Shown piece after piece: positions 12,914 through 20,790 of a stretch of DNA of 26,651 nt; position 1 is the first letter of the stretch, and each line of letters starts with the position of its first letter. The notes under the pieces are model-generated. The model was not told where the DNA came from, did no database searches, and saw only the letters and a list, made by a program, of their open reading frames with translations. Source of the DNA: a virus; IMG/VR virus record IMGVR_UViG_3300042516_005813, positions 1 to 26,651 of that record. One strand, written 5' to 3'. The translations under genes and the position numbers were made by a program.

Positions 12914-15900
12914 ATGGCTCTAAACCCCCTTCTGGACATCATCCGTTCCTCTGGCTCGTCGGCTCGCGCCGGTGCGCTGGCTATCGACCAAGACACCCCG
13001 CTGCCTGAGCAGGGAGAGGTGCCGTATCCGCAATCTGATCTCGTCGGTGCGTTGGATAGCATGGACCTCACGGGAGACGCGCCGCAGGATGTTGCGGCAA
13101 ACGAGCCCCCTGCCGAGCCAGCGCCGCCGCCGAAGGGCAATCCCCTCATGGACATCATCAGGGGCAATGCCCCCGCTGCGCCGACATTACCGAAGGGCAA
13201 TCCCCTGCTCGATGTGATCCAGGCAAACGAAGCCGCCACCCAGCAAGCCGTCGCCGAAGCCACCACGCCCACCGAGAATCTCCCCGTCCTCAAGTCCGAC
13301 CTCGCCAATGCCCTCGGCGTGCTCGATTACCGCGACCCCGAGGAAGGCCAGCGCCGCCAGCAAGCCACTGCCATGGGCGAGATCCTCGGCCTGCCGGAAT
13401 ACGAGAAGGTCCAACTCGGAGCCGCCCCGGTGAACGCCGATGGCACCGTCACCATCCGCCGCGCCCAGGCCGTGAGCCCCGAAGCAAATGCCGCCGCTGC
13501 CAAGCAGCTTGCAAATATGCAGACGATGGCCGCTGGCGAAATGCTCGTCGAAGAATCTCCCAAAGAAGTCGGCTCCCTCCAAGGCATAGCCAACGCCGCG
13601 CAGAATGCTTTCGACTCCGCCCGCCAAGCCCTCATGGCCACCGATGGGCTGGATGAGAACGACGCCTCGCAGATCGCCCGCATCGAATACAACAAAGCCG
13701 CCCGCCGTGTGGCCCCAGGCTACGCCGCCTACCAGCAAGCCGAAGGTTGGGATGCCGTAAAAGCCTTTGCCAAAAATCCCTTTGAGGTTACGGCAAATAT
13801 CATCACCGAGGGTCTTGCTGGTAGCTGGCCTGCGCTCGCAGGAGGCCTTGCCACAGGTGCCACTACTGCGCTTGCGACCGGTGCCGCTGGATCAGTTGTG
13901 CCAGGCGTGGGTAATGTCATCGGCGCAGGCGGAGGCTTCACCGCAGGCATGGTCGGAGGCACAGCCGCCGGTTCCTTTGCCACAGAATACGGCAGCAAAA
14001 TCCTCGAAGAATTGCAGACCGCCGGGATGAATCCCAAAAATCCCGAGAGCATCGCCAAATTCTTCAGCAACGAAACGCTCATGGCCGAAGCCAAAGACGC
14101 CGCCCTCAAGCGAGGCGTTCCCGTTGCCGCCTTCGACGCCCTCTCCGCAGGCATCGCCGGGCGAGTCGGCTCCCTCATCCGCGCCGCCGCCAAGACCCCC
14201 GTCCGCCTAGCCGTCACAGAAGGAGTCATCCAAGGAGGGCTCGGAGGAGCTGGCGAGGTAGCCGGATCCGTCGCAGCCGGAGACCCAGTAAACCCCAAAG
14301 CCGTTTTCGGAGAAGTCATCGGCGAAGTCGGACCAGCCGCCATCGAGATCGCCGCCGGACGCCAAGCCGCAGCCCCCGCCGAAGTCCCGCAAAACTTCAC
14401 CCCCATTTCCTCCCCGGCACCAGCCGCCCCCACCGGCCAAGCCCCACGCACTCTCGGCGAAGTCCGCGCTCCCGAAATCCCCATCGACCAGACCGCCCTC
14501 AATGAAGCCTTCGGCTCGACCTTCGCCCCGCCGCCCGAGGTATCAAATGATACCTTCGCCCCGCCTGCCGCAGTTAACCCACAGGTTAACCCTGCGCCCG
14601 CTCCGGTTTCCGACATTCCCGCTGCCGTTTCTTTGATGCGCGGAGATAAATTTACCGATGAAAGCGGGCAAGAGTTCCAAGTATGGAAAAACCGACAAGG
14701 AACTATCGAAGCTCATCCAGTAATCGACGGTAAAGCGGTAGTAAACAATGCCAGTGGCGTTCGATTTTCTGTCACAGCAGAAGCTGCCGCAAGAAACCCT
14801 AACGATAAAATTTTTCCTCCTGCCGCCCCTATTCCCCCGAACACCTCTACGGCCCCAGCCGCCGCAAGTGGAGCGCCTGCATCAACAGGATCACCCGACC
14901 TGATCACCGGGGAGGGGGCATCTGTTTCTCCGACAGCGGTTCTTCCATCTACTGAGACTACCCCCGCCGCCGCCGCTCCTCGCCCGTTCTCCGAAATCAT
15001 GGCAGAGAACATGAAGCGTAAAGGCGAGGCCGGATACATCGACTTCGGCGTGGTGCAGGATTTCGGACGGAGCATCTACCAAGCGGGCATGGATTTCGCC
15101 GCATGGTCTGGGCGTATGGTGCAGAAGTTTGGTGAAACCATCCGCGATGTCCTCTCTTCTCTCTGGCAAGCCGTCTCCGGCGGACAATACCTACCCCAAG
15201 CCCGCGAGCGTGGCAGCGTAAACATTTCTCCTGGCACTGGCCCCAAGCCCCGCAAGTTCGGCCAATCCCTCCAAGCCGCCCCCGGCGTTGCGCCCGAAGT
15301 CAAATCCCGCCTCACCTCGCTGGACTACGATCCTGTCTCGAACGCCCAAACCCTCGCCAACGCCCGCGCCCGCATCGACTCCGCAGGCAGCATCGACACC
15401 GCCTTTACCGACCTCATGGGCAAGCCCGCCATCGAAGGCTGGCAGCCCACCGCCGAGGATTACGCCACCGGCATGGAACTCATGGCGCAACTCCAAAACC
15501 GCAACCGACATGCCGATGCCGCCTCCATCGCCAACATGATGGCCACCCGCGCCACCGACCAAGGCCGTGCCATCCAAGCCCTCTCGATGATTGGCCGTCT
15601 CGGGCCGCAAGGCATCGAGCTTTTCGCCCAGAGCCAACTCCAAGCCGCCGCCACCAAGCCCGCTAAGACGGATAAGCAGAAGGCCGATATCCAAGCCAAG
15701 ATCACCGAGGCCGGGCAGTTGCAAGGCGAGGTGGACAAACTCCGCCGCGACTCCACTACCGCCGCCATCGTCGGCAATAAAGACCTCATCAAATCCTCGC
15801 TCCCCGCCGGAGTCGATGCCGTGCAGGTGAACATCGCCATCCGCGAAGCGATCCTCGGCGCACCTACGCCGCTTGCCGCTCAAGCCGCGACCTCTTCCAT

Positions 15901-18223
15901 CCTGACCGGCCAAGGTCTCTCCGACAAAGGAGCCGCCCGCATCTCCGGCAGCATCGTCCGCGACTTCCTCAAGACCACGCAGGACACCCGCGCCAAAGTC
16001 CTCCAAGACCTCCTCGCCACCGCCGACTCCGACCGCCGCCTGGATAAATCCAAGCTCGGATCCCTCATCCGCCTCAACCGCGAAGGCAAGCTCACCGATG
16101 CCAGCCTCCACGCAGGCATGGCCAAAATGCTTGGCATCCCGCATTGGAGCGCCGAGCACAGCGCCAAGGTCCGCCGCATCCTCGCCCAGCACGAGAAAGC
16201 CACCGACCCCCGCATCAAACTCGTCAAAGCCGCTGAAGCCCTTGATGTCGTTTACCGCGACTTCATGCCGCCAGGCTTCCTCGATAAAGTGGACACCATC
16301 CAGACCATTGGCATGTTGCTGAACCCAAAAACGCCGATACGAAATGTCATTGGCAACGCTCTCATGGCTGGGGCCGACCTCGCTGCCGATACCGTCTCCG
16401 TGCCGATGGATGCCTTGGTTTCCCTCGGCACCGGCCAGCGCACCCGCACCGGCCTTTCATTAGGTGAACGCCTCATGGGCCTGGGAGCCGGAGTAGGGGA
16501 CATCAAAGCAGGCTACGACTTCGCCCGCTCCGAAGGCCGTGGCCGCATGGGAAGCATCGCCGAGGGCGTCGATACGCTGGTCCGCCTCGGCCGCCTGCAA
16601 TCCTCGGGCAAATACAACGCCTCCGACATCTCCGCCCTTAGCGGCCCCACCTTCACCGCTCCCGTCCTTCGCCAACTGGAATCCACTCTTGGCCTCGTCC
16701 TCTCTATCTCAGACCGTGGCTTTTACGAATCTGCCTTTCGAGCCAGCCTCGACACCCGCATGAAAGCTGCCGCCGCAAGTGGCACCCCCATGCTTGCCCC
16801 TGATCCAGATATGGTCACAGCCGCCCGCATGGATGCTGGCCGAGCCATTTACCAAGACCCCAATCTTGCCAGCCGCACGCTCGGCAACCTGCGCCGCGTC
16901 CTCAATTTCAATCAACGGTGGGGCATCGGCTCCCTGCTGATGAAATTTACCCAAGTCCCGGGCTCGATCCTCACCCGCGCCGTGGAATTTTCACCCTTTG
17001 GATTTATCAACACCGCCTACCAAAGCCTCGCGCCGATGCTCTCCAACTCCCGCGAGTTTGACCAGAAAGCCTTTACTGATTCCTTCTCCCGCGCCCTCGT
17101 CGGCACCACCGGCCTCGTCGCCACCGGCTACTGGCTCGCCCACCTCGGCATCATCTCCGCTGGTGGAGATGCCAAAGATGAAGACAAGCGCAACCTCAAC
17201 CGCGCCACCGGCTGGGGATCCTACAAACTCAACACCAGCGCCCTCAAACGAGCCCTCATGACCGGCAACTTCTGGACCCCTCAGAAACAGCAGCGCGACG
17301 ACATGGTGATCGGCTACGATTGGGCACAGCCCCTCTCCATCGGCGTCGCCATGGGAGCCTACTCCCGCGAGAATCAAGAGGCCATCAAGCAAGACATCCT
17401 CGCAGGTAAGAAGCAAAGCCTCGCCGCCACCGGCCTCAACTGGCTCGCCTACGCAGGCGGAGCCGCCACCGGAGCCATGAACTCTCTCGTCGAGCAGCCG
17501 CTTCTCACCGGCCTCAATCAATTTGCCCGCGATGTCGGCTACGACAACATCCCTGGTGCTCTCCTCAAAACCGCCGCCGACGCCCCCGGCACCTTCATCC
17601 CCACCGCCGCCCGGCAATGGATGCAACTCACCGACAACGCCGCCCGCGAAACCCGCGACAGCTCCCCAGCTCGCCAGTTTATCAACGAACTCAAAGCCCA
17701 ACTCCCCGGCCAAAGCCAAACCCTCCCGCCAAAATACGACATCACCGGGCAACCCGTCGAACGCTGGGCCAAGGACAGCAACACGCTCTTCAATGTCCTC
17801 TTCAACCCCTCGATGGTCTCCTACATCAAAGGCAGCCCCGCGCTCACCGAGATGAGCCAGGTTTACAAATACACCGCCGAGACCGGAGCCATCCCCAACC
17901 AGGTCAAGCCAGAGTTCACTGTCGAAGGCGTCAAAGTCCGCCTCACCTCCGAAGAGATAAGCGCCATGCAGAAAGACATGGGAGCCCTCAGCATCGCCGC
18001 GCTGGAGAAATTCGTCCTCTCCGATCCCCGCTACGACAAAGCCACATGGGACATCAAAGCCAAAGCCATGACCCGCGCCCTGGAGAAAGCCAGCACCGCC
18101 GCCAAATACCGCATCCTCCTCGCCCGCCCCGACCTCAAGACCCGCGCCAAGCAGGAATACGAAGCTGCCATAGCCAACCGAAATTCCACCCAAGCCGATA
18201 TGCTCGCCCCAACTGGGCCGTGA
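12914..18223 (+). CDS. Giant internal virion / DNA-ejection protein (1769 residues)
   Basis: This protein has 1769 residues. The N-terminus has three copies of a short motif NPL(L/M)D(I/V)I at residues 4, 76 and 95. Residues about 289-366 form a long Gly/Ala-rich hydrophobic region (GLAGSWPALAGGLATGATTA, VVPGVGNVIGAGGGFTAGMV) that could insert into membrane as a hairpin. Residues about 490-700 are Pro/Ala-rich linker. Residues about 780-1180 are helical, and residues 1180-1769 have more hydrophobic stretches (LIRAAAKTPVR occurs earlier; TGLVATGYWLAHLGIISAGG near 1400). No protease, lytic or polymerase motif is recognised. Size, composition and the position after two helical proteins suggest a podovirus ejection protein. 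I see no cysteine. Confidence 0.75.
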   Translation: MALNPLLDIIRSSGSSARAGALAIDQDTPLPEQGEVPYPQSDLVGALDSMDLTGDAPQDVAANEPPAEPAPPPKGNPLMDIIRGNAPAAPTLPKGNPLLDVIQANEAATQQAVAEATTPTENLPVLKSDLANALGVLDYRDPEEGQRRQQATAMGEILGLPEYEKVQLGAAPVNADGTVTIRRAQAVSPEANAAAAKQLANMQTMAAGEMLVEESPKEVGSLQGIANAAQNAFDSARQALMATDGLDENDASQIARIEYNKAARRVAPGYAAYQQAEGWDAVKAFAKNPFEVTANIITEGLAGSWPALAGGLATGATTALATGAAGSVVPGVGNVIGAGGGFTAGMVGGTAAGSFATEYGSKILEELQTAGMNPKNPESIAKFFSNETLMAEAKDAALKRGVPVAAFDALSAGIAGRVGSLIRAAAKTPVRLAVTEGVIQGGLGGAGEVAGSVAAGDPVNPKAVFGEVIGEVGPAAIEIAAGRQAAAPAEVPQNFTPISSPAPAAPTGQAPRTLGEVRAPEIPIDQTALNEAFGSTFAPPPEVSNDTFAPPAAVNPQVNPAPAPVSDIPAAVSLMRGDKFTDESGQEFQVWKNRQGTIEAHPVIDGKAVVNNASGVRFSVTAEAAARNPNDKIFPPAAPIPPNTSTAPAAASGAPASTGSPDLITGEGASVSPTAVLPSTETTPAAAAPRPFSEIMAENMKRKGEAGYIDFGVVQDFGRSIYQAGMDFAAWSGRMVQKFGETIRDVLSSLWQAVSGGQYLPQARERGSVNISPGTGPKPRKFGQSLQAAPGVAPEVKSRLTSLDYDPVSNAQTLANARARIDSAGSIDTAFTDLMGKPAIEGWQPTAEDYATGMELMAQLQNRNRHADAASIANMMATRATDQGRAIQALSMIGRLGPQGIELFAQSQLQAAATKPAKTDKQKADIQAKITEAGQLQGEVDKLRRDSTTAAIVGNKDLIKSSLPAGVDAVQVNIAIREAILGAPTPLAAQAATSSILTGQGLSDKGAARISGSIVRDFLKTTQDTRAKVLQDLLATADSDRRLDKSKLGSLIRLNREGKLTDASLHAGMAKMLGIPHWSAEHSAKVRRILAQHEKATDPRIKLVKAAEALDVVYRDFMPPGFLDKVDTIQTIGMLLNPKTPIRNVIGNALMAGADLAADTVSVPMDALVSLGTGQRTRTGLSLGERLMGLGAGVGDIKAGYDFARSEGRGRMGSIAEGVDTLVRLGRLQSSGKYNASDISALSGPTFTAPVLRQLESTLGLVLSISDRGFYESAFRASLDTRMKAAAASGTPMLAPDPDMVTAARMDAGRAIYQDPNLASRTLGNLRRVLNFNQRWGIGSLLMKFTQVPGSILTRAVEFSPFGFINTAYQSLAPMLSNSREFDQKAFTDSFSRALVGTTGLVATGYWLAHLGIISAGGDAKDEDKRNLNRATGWGSYKLNTSALKRALMTGNFWTPQKQQRDDMVIGYDWAQPLSIGVAMGAYSRENQEAIKQDILAGKKQSLAATGLNWLAYAGGAATGAMNSLVEQPLLTGLNQFARDVGYDNIPGALLKTAADAPGTFIPTAARQWMQLTDNAARETRDSSPARQFINELKAQLPGQSQTLPPKYDITGQPVERWAKDSNTLFNVLFNPSMVSYIKGSPALTEMSQVYKYTAETGAIPNQVKPEFTVEGVKVRLTSEEISAMQKDMGALSIAALEKFVLSDPRYDKATWDIKAKAMTRALEKASTAAKYRILLARPDLKTRAKQEYEAAIANRNSTQADMLAPTGP

Positions 18224-18226
18224 TCC

Positions 18227-19408
18227 TTAAAGCGGGTCAGGCTCAGTAACCAAGTCGTGGTAATAAGCCCAAGTGGTCTGCGTGCTGGCGTGGCGAAGCA
18301 TACGGCTTGCCACCTCGAGCCCGTCGCGCATGGCGACCTCCGCGCCGAACTGCATGCGCAAATTGTAGGCCAGTTTTTTACCACGACGGGACAGGAATTT
18401 TTCCACAAAACGATTCACCGCCCGCTCGCAAATTTTCTCCGCGTCAGTCTGGCACTCGCGGGGAATGACAAATTCCTCGCTTTCTGGAAACGCCGCCCGC
18501 AACTGCTCAAGCAAGTCGGCCCTCACCGGCACGGCTCCAGCCCGCCCCTTCGGGTAGTAAAATTTTCCTTTTCCCAAGTCACGAGTAGTAAATTCCAACA
18601 CCATGCTTTTCTTCCCCTGGCGAATCCAATCCCACCGCAAATCGATCGTCTCATGGTTGCGCAGGCCGCACCAACGCATGAGCGCAAAGACCGCCCACAC
18701 TTGGCGATCTTCCAGCGCATCACTGGTGCGCAGCGCCTCGGCCGCAGCCTCCATCCGCGCCAACACATCAGGCGGGATGCACACGAAAGCGGCACGCTTC
18801 ACAGCGCCCTTCGACTCGCGGCGGCGCGTGCTGAAAACCACGCTACGAAATGCCTCCACCGGCGGCAATTTGAGATCGGAATAAGCGTAGAGCACGCTGG
18901 GTTGCAAAACGGATTTGATAGAATTGACATCCGAACGAATGCCATCCTCTCCCCTACCCGCCGCCGCCGCCGCTTGTGTCCACTTGCGGAACACCTCGCC
19001 ATCCAGCGCACGGTCCAGCTTCTCCTCCCGAGGAGTCGTCGTCTGAAGCGCCGCCGCAACAAACCGCTCAAACCTCCCCGACACAGCCGGAGCGCTCTTG
19101 ATCGGCCCTGCCTTTTCCCAGCGGTCCAGCAATTCCCCCACCGTCGAGAAGCCCGGCCGAGCCACCATGGCATCAAGCGCCACCTGGTCCTTCTCAAGAA
19201 TCGCCCGAGATAATTCCTTCGCCTTCCGCTCCGCCGTCTTCTTCTCCGACTTGGAACGAATCTCCGTGGATCGTTTGTAGCGCTTGCCATCAACCTGCAC
19301 GCGATAATACCAAGCCCCCTTCTCCTCATCCCAATAAACCGTCGCTTCACCATGCTTGCGCTTCGATTTTTGGGGGCCACTTTGGGTGCCACTTGTGTTT
19401 GTATTCAT
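18227..19408 (-). CDS. int: Tyrosine recombinase integrase
   Basis: This 393-residue protein has an N-terminal arm-binding-like region (GEATVYWDEEKGAWYYRVQV). A SAM-like core-binding domain follows, then a catalytic domain with R250 in MRWCGLRNHE, R351 in YNLRMQFG and H373 in LRHASTQTTWAYY. Y382 is the likely nucleophile. The first histidine of the usual HxxR is Tyr, a known tolerated change. It would catalyse site-specific recombination between attP (19495-19541) and a host tRNA-Lys gene. The ATG at 19408 is preferred; an in-frame TTG at 19444 would add 12 residues but coincides with a -35-like TTGACT. The gene converges on the giant virion gene with only 3 bases between stops. Confidence 0.93.
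   Translation of the reverse strand: MNTNTSGTQSGPQKSKRKHGEATVYWDEEKGAWYYRVQVDGKRYKRSTEIRSKSEKKTAERKAKELSRAILEKDQVALDAMVARPGFSTVGELLDRWEKAGPIKSAPAVSGRFERFVAAALQTTTPREEKLDRALDGEVFRKWTQAAAAAGRGEDGIRSDVNSIKSVLQPSVLYAYSDLKLPPVEAFRSVVFSTRRRESKGAVKRAAFVCIPPDVLARMEAAAEALRTSDALEDRQVWAVFALMRWCGLRNHETIDLRWDWIRQGKKSMVLEFTTRDLGKGKFYYPKGRAGAVPVRADLLEQLRAAFPESEEFVIPRECQTDAEKICERAVNRFVEKFLSRRGKKLAYNLRMQFGAEVAMRDGLEVASRMLRHASTQTTWAYYHDLVTEPDPL
19372..19394 (+). repeat. Arm-type site candidate, copy 1 (tandem)
   Basis: GGGGGCCACTTT (19372-19383) is followed at 12-base period by GGGTGCCACTT (19384-19394). It lies inside the 5' end of the integrase gene, about 100 bases from the att core. The same string recurs at 19481 and 19579 on the other sides of the core. 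Short direct repeats flanking the core are the usual form of integrase arm sites; binding here is inferred. Confidence 0.5.
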
Positions 19409-19444
19409 TGAGCGGAATAGACAGATTAGACGCTCGAAAGTCAA
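19409..19444 (-). promoter_or_regulatory. Integrase promoter candidate, leaderless
   Basis: On the minus strand TTGACT (19444-19439) is followed by a 17-base spacer and TCTATT (19421-19416). After 7 bases comes the ATG at 19408. Five of six bases match the -35 consensus and four of six the -10. If used, transcription would begin at or within a base or two of the start codon, giving a leaderless mRNA. There is no Shine-Dalgarno before this ATG. Confidence 0.4.
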
Positions 19445-19480
19445 GGTCAGTTGATCATTTTCCCTACTGAAAGGGTAAAA

Positions 19481-19497
19481 GGGGCCACTTTAAGTGG
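19481..19497 (+). repeat. Arm-type site candidate, copy 2, with inverted repeat
   Basis: GGGGCCACTTT (19481-19491) continues into AAGTGG, making the inverted repeat CCACTT-T-AAGTGG (19485-19497) that touches the CCA end of the tRNA fragment. On the minus strand the inverted repeat is followed by CCCCTTTT, so it could also act as a weak terminator for the leftward genes at 19600-20164. Confidence 0.5.
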
Positions 19498-19541
19498 TGC
19501 GCCCCCCGGGACTCGAACCCGGAACCAATTGATTAAGAGTC
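19495..19541 (-). other. attP: attP core: 3' part of tRNA-Lys(CTT)
   Basis: Read on the minus strand, this stretch gives GACTCTTAATCAA (anticodon loop CTCTTAA, anticodon CTT), then TTGG, then the T arm CCGGG-TTCGAGT-CCCGG, then the acceptor strand GGGGCGC-A and CCA. It closely follows bacterial tRNA-Lys from the anticodon stem-loop to CCA. The 5' half is missing, because bases beyond 19541 do not complete the anticodon stem or form a D arm. It lies about 90 bases upstream of the integrase start. Phages that integrate in tRNA genes carry such a 3' part to restore the gene. Phage genes on both sides indicate attP rather than a prophage end. Confidence 0.8.
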
Positions 19542-19578
19542 GAGTAATTTTTGTTGGCGAATAATGGGTTATGATAAA

Positions 19579-19601
19579 GGGGGCCACTTTGGGGGCCAGT
19601 T
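19579..19601 (+). repeat. Arm-type site candidate, copy 3 (tandem)
   Basis: GGGGGCCACTTT (19579-19590) is followed immediately by GGGGGCCAGTTA (19591-19602), again at a 12-base period as in copy 1. It lies on the far side of the att core from the integrase gene, overlapping the end of a leftward small gene. Together the three sites surround the core at roughly 100-base spacing. Confidence 0.5.
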
Positions 19602-19815
19602 ACCTTTGAATTTGGCTGCGTTCTTCAGCGGTGGCTTGGTTGAGTTTCTCGCGGATCCAAGCGCTTAGTTTGGCGGGCTTGGCGGCACGGACCCAGGCGC
19701 TTTTTTCTTCGGGGTAGCAGAAGAAGAGGATTTTGGCGGTCATGTTGTCGGCTTCGGGGTCGCGGGCGTTGTTTCGGTTGCCGGTGTTGCCGTGGGGCTC
19801 GATGTCGGGTGTCAT
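19600..19815 (-). CDS. Small basic protein, RHH-like DNA-binding candidate
   Basis: This 71-residue protein has a polar N-terminus (TPDIEPHGNTGNRNNARDPE) and a core resembling ribbon-helix-helix or mobilisation-type regulators. A strand-like AKILFFCYPEEKSAWVRAA is followed by AKLSAWIREKLNQATAEE, like the common (L)SAWIRE.L helix. The ATG at 19815 overlaps the upstream stop (ATGA). A later in-frame ATG near 19743 (MTAKILFF) is an alternative start that keeps the whole core. It is the last gene before attP, so a recombination-control role is possible, but this is only contextual. Confidence 0.55.
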   Translation of the reverse strand: MTPDIEPHGNTGNRNNARDPEADNMTAKILFFCYPEEKSAWVRAAKPAKLSAWIREKLNQATAEERSQIQR

Positions 19816-19985
19816 TGATTAAATGGGATGGGATGTTTCAAAAGAATTTTCTCTGCTGCGCGGATGGCTTGGGCAAGGTAATCGAGATTGGCGGCAAAGG
19901 TGTCTGGATTGTCTTTGTCACGCAAGACGAGCTTTGCTGTGTCGGTAAGCAATGCCAGGGCATTGTAAAGTTTGAGATTTTCCAT
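19812..19985 (-). CDS. Small hypothetical protein
   Basis: This is a 57-residue, mostly helical protein (MENLKLYNALALLTDTAKLV, then NLDYLAQAIRAAEKILLKHP). ATG 19985 is chosen over an in-frame TTG at 20000, because GAGGTG lies 7 bases before the ATG. It is in a leftward operon with a small membrane protein upstream and an RHH-like protein downstream, the latter by ATGA overlap. No family is recognised. The repeated alpha-helical amphipathic pattern suggests a small dimeric or partner-binding protein. Confidence 0.6.
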   Translation of the reverse strand: MENLKLYNALALLTDTAKLVLRDKDNPDTFAANLDYLAQAIRAAEKILLKHPIPFNQ

Positions 19986-19996
19986 GCTCGGACACC

Positions 19997-20164
19997 TCAA
20001 ATGTTGGGGTTAAGATGACCGGCAATAAGGCTGAGGGCGTAAAATCCGGCAAGGCCGAGGACAAATGCAGCGGGGCCGTGGGTGAGGGTGAACGACGAGC
20101 CAAGCGCGAGGCTGGCGGTGGATGCTGTGGCGAGTGTCACAGCAAGGAGGTTTTTAATTTTCAT
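19997..20164 (-). CDS. Short membrane protein
   Basis: This 55-residue protein begins MKIKNLLAVTLATASTASLA and ends LALSLIAGHLNPNI-like text (GFYALSLIAGHLNPNI). Two hydrophobic segments, residues about 5-22 and 32-49, are joined by a short polar loop (GSSFTLTHGP). The first could also be a signal peptide with a cleavable Ala site. The protein is very small and its codons match its neighbours. The ATG is the last base triplet abutting the second of two tandem hairpins, and the stop lies 11 bases before the next ATG. The role is unknown. Location in the lysogeny operon makes superinfection exclusion or host-envelope modification possible. Confidence 0.65.
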   Translation of the reverse strand: MKIKNLLAVTLATASTASLALGSSFTLTHGPAAFVLGLAGFYALSLIAGHLNPNI

Positions 20165-20219
20165 TTTTCGTTCCCGGATTCGCCGGGCCGATTTTTATTT
20201 TCCAGATTCGCTGGACCGA
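20164..20219 (-). promoter_or_regulatory. Two tandem 28-nt hairpin units in the leader of the leftward operon
   Basis: On the minus strand two 28-base units follow each other directly: 20219-20192 and 20191-20164. Both begin TCGG and contain a 5-bp stem around the loop CGAAT, then an A-rich tail. The stems differ but both pair: TCCAG/CTGGA in the first, CCCGG/CCGGG in the second. The paired changes preserve the fold, which argues for selection on structure. The second unit ends at the A of the ATG. A leader RNA or translational operator is inferred; the element is not one I recognise. Confidence 0.5.
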
Positions 20220-20357
20220 GGCGGGCCGTGGTTGGCTCGCTTAAAAATGAATGTATAAAGATTCAAAAGTGGCGCAAGAATTATTTCTATATTATAAAAA
20301 TATTTTTTCAGAAAATGCTTGACGCCTGCGAAAGCTGATAAAATCAACCTCTGCGGG
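20220..20357. other. AT-rich intergenic stretch
   Basis: No gene is supported in this 138-base gap. It is markedly AT-rich from 20240 to 20345, with TATAAT-like text on the minus strand near 20285-20295 and TTGACG on the plus strand at 20319. It must carry the promoter for the leftward operon at 20164 or read-through from the lipoprotein gene. I could not define a clean -35/-10 pair or a terminator. Confidence 0.4.
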
Positions 20358-20786
20358 TCATGGCCCTTTTTTCTGCGTGAGGTTTTTATTTTGCTCGGCG
20401 ATAATTTCGAGAAGGGGATTGCGGGCGGCGGGGCAGATGATGGCAATGCGTTGGGGCGGTAAGGCGTCTTTTCGAAAGTGCTCGAAAGCGGTTTTTCCGT
20501 TGGGCCAACGGGCGCGGAATATGTGCAATAAATTTCCGGTGTCTGGCCATGCAGGACGGCCTCCAGCAACAAGACGGGGCGTGATGGTGAGGGTGACGGG
20601 TGCAACGCCTAAAACATCGCCGTTCCAATCCACAAGGCCGCCCGCCGGGCTTGTCTCAATGAGAATTTCCATGGGAGTAGGCGAGGGAAGCGGAGCGGGC
20701 CGCCAGATTGGCTCAGGCTCAGGCTCAGGGCTGGCGCAGGAGCATAGAGCGGCCGCTAGAATTAGGATGGATGCGGGTTTGAACAT
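20358..20786 (-). CDS. Lipoprotein with PEGA-like domain
   Basis: This is a 142-residue protein. The signal peptide (MFKPASILILAAALCSCASP) has lipobox L14-C15-S16-C17, followed by a Pro/Glu-rich linker (PEPEPEPIWRPAPLPSPTP). A region follows with ILIETSPAGGLVDWNGDVLG and APVTLTI. That matches the PEGA pattern (S.P.GA.V..DG...G.TP..l), known from surface and envelope-associated proteins. The tail is basic and mixed. The ATG at 20786 is chosen because it gives a clean signal peptide; a frame open to 20918 overlaps the upstream gene. In the leftward lysogeny operon it may change the host surface (lysogenic conversion) or act in exclusion. Domain match is moderate. Confidence 0.7.
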   Translation of the reverse strand: MFKPASILILAAALCSCASPEPEPEPIWRPAPLPSPTPMEILIETSPAGGLVDWNGDVLGVAPVTLTITPRLVAGGRPAWPDTGNLLHIFRARWPNGKTAFEHFRKDALPPQRIAIICPAARNPLLEIIAEQNKNLTQKKGP

Positions 20787-20790
20787 GATT

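Noticed and set aside
16991-18193. 400-codon minus-strand frame opposite the giant gene
   Set aside because: It has shadow composition (long Gly/Glu/Val runs) and no recognisable motif, and the giant gene is continuous on the other strand.
19495-19541. A functional tRNA-Lys gene
   Set aside because: The acceptor 5' strand and D arm are absent and the anticodon stem is not completed, so it is only a 3' fragment.
20015-20338. 107-codon + frame between the leftward genes
   Set aside because: It overlaps a better-supported leftward 55-residue membrane gene and the hairpin pair, and ends in AT-rich non-coding text.
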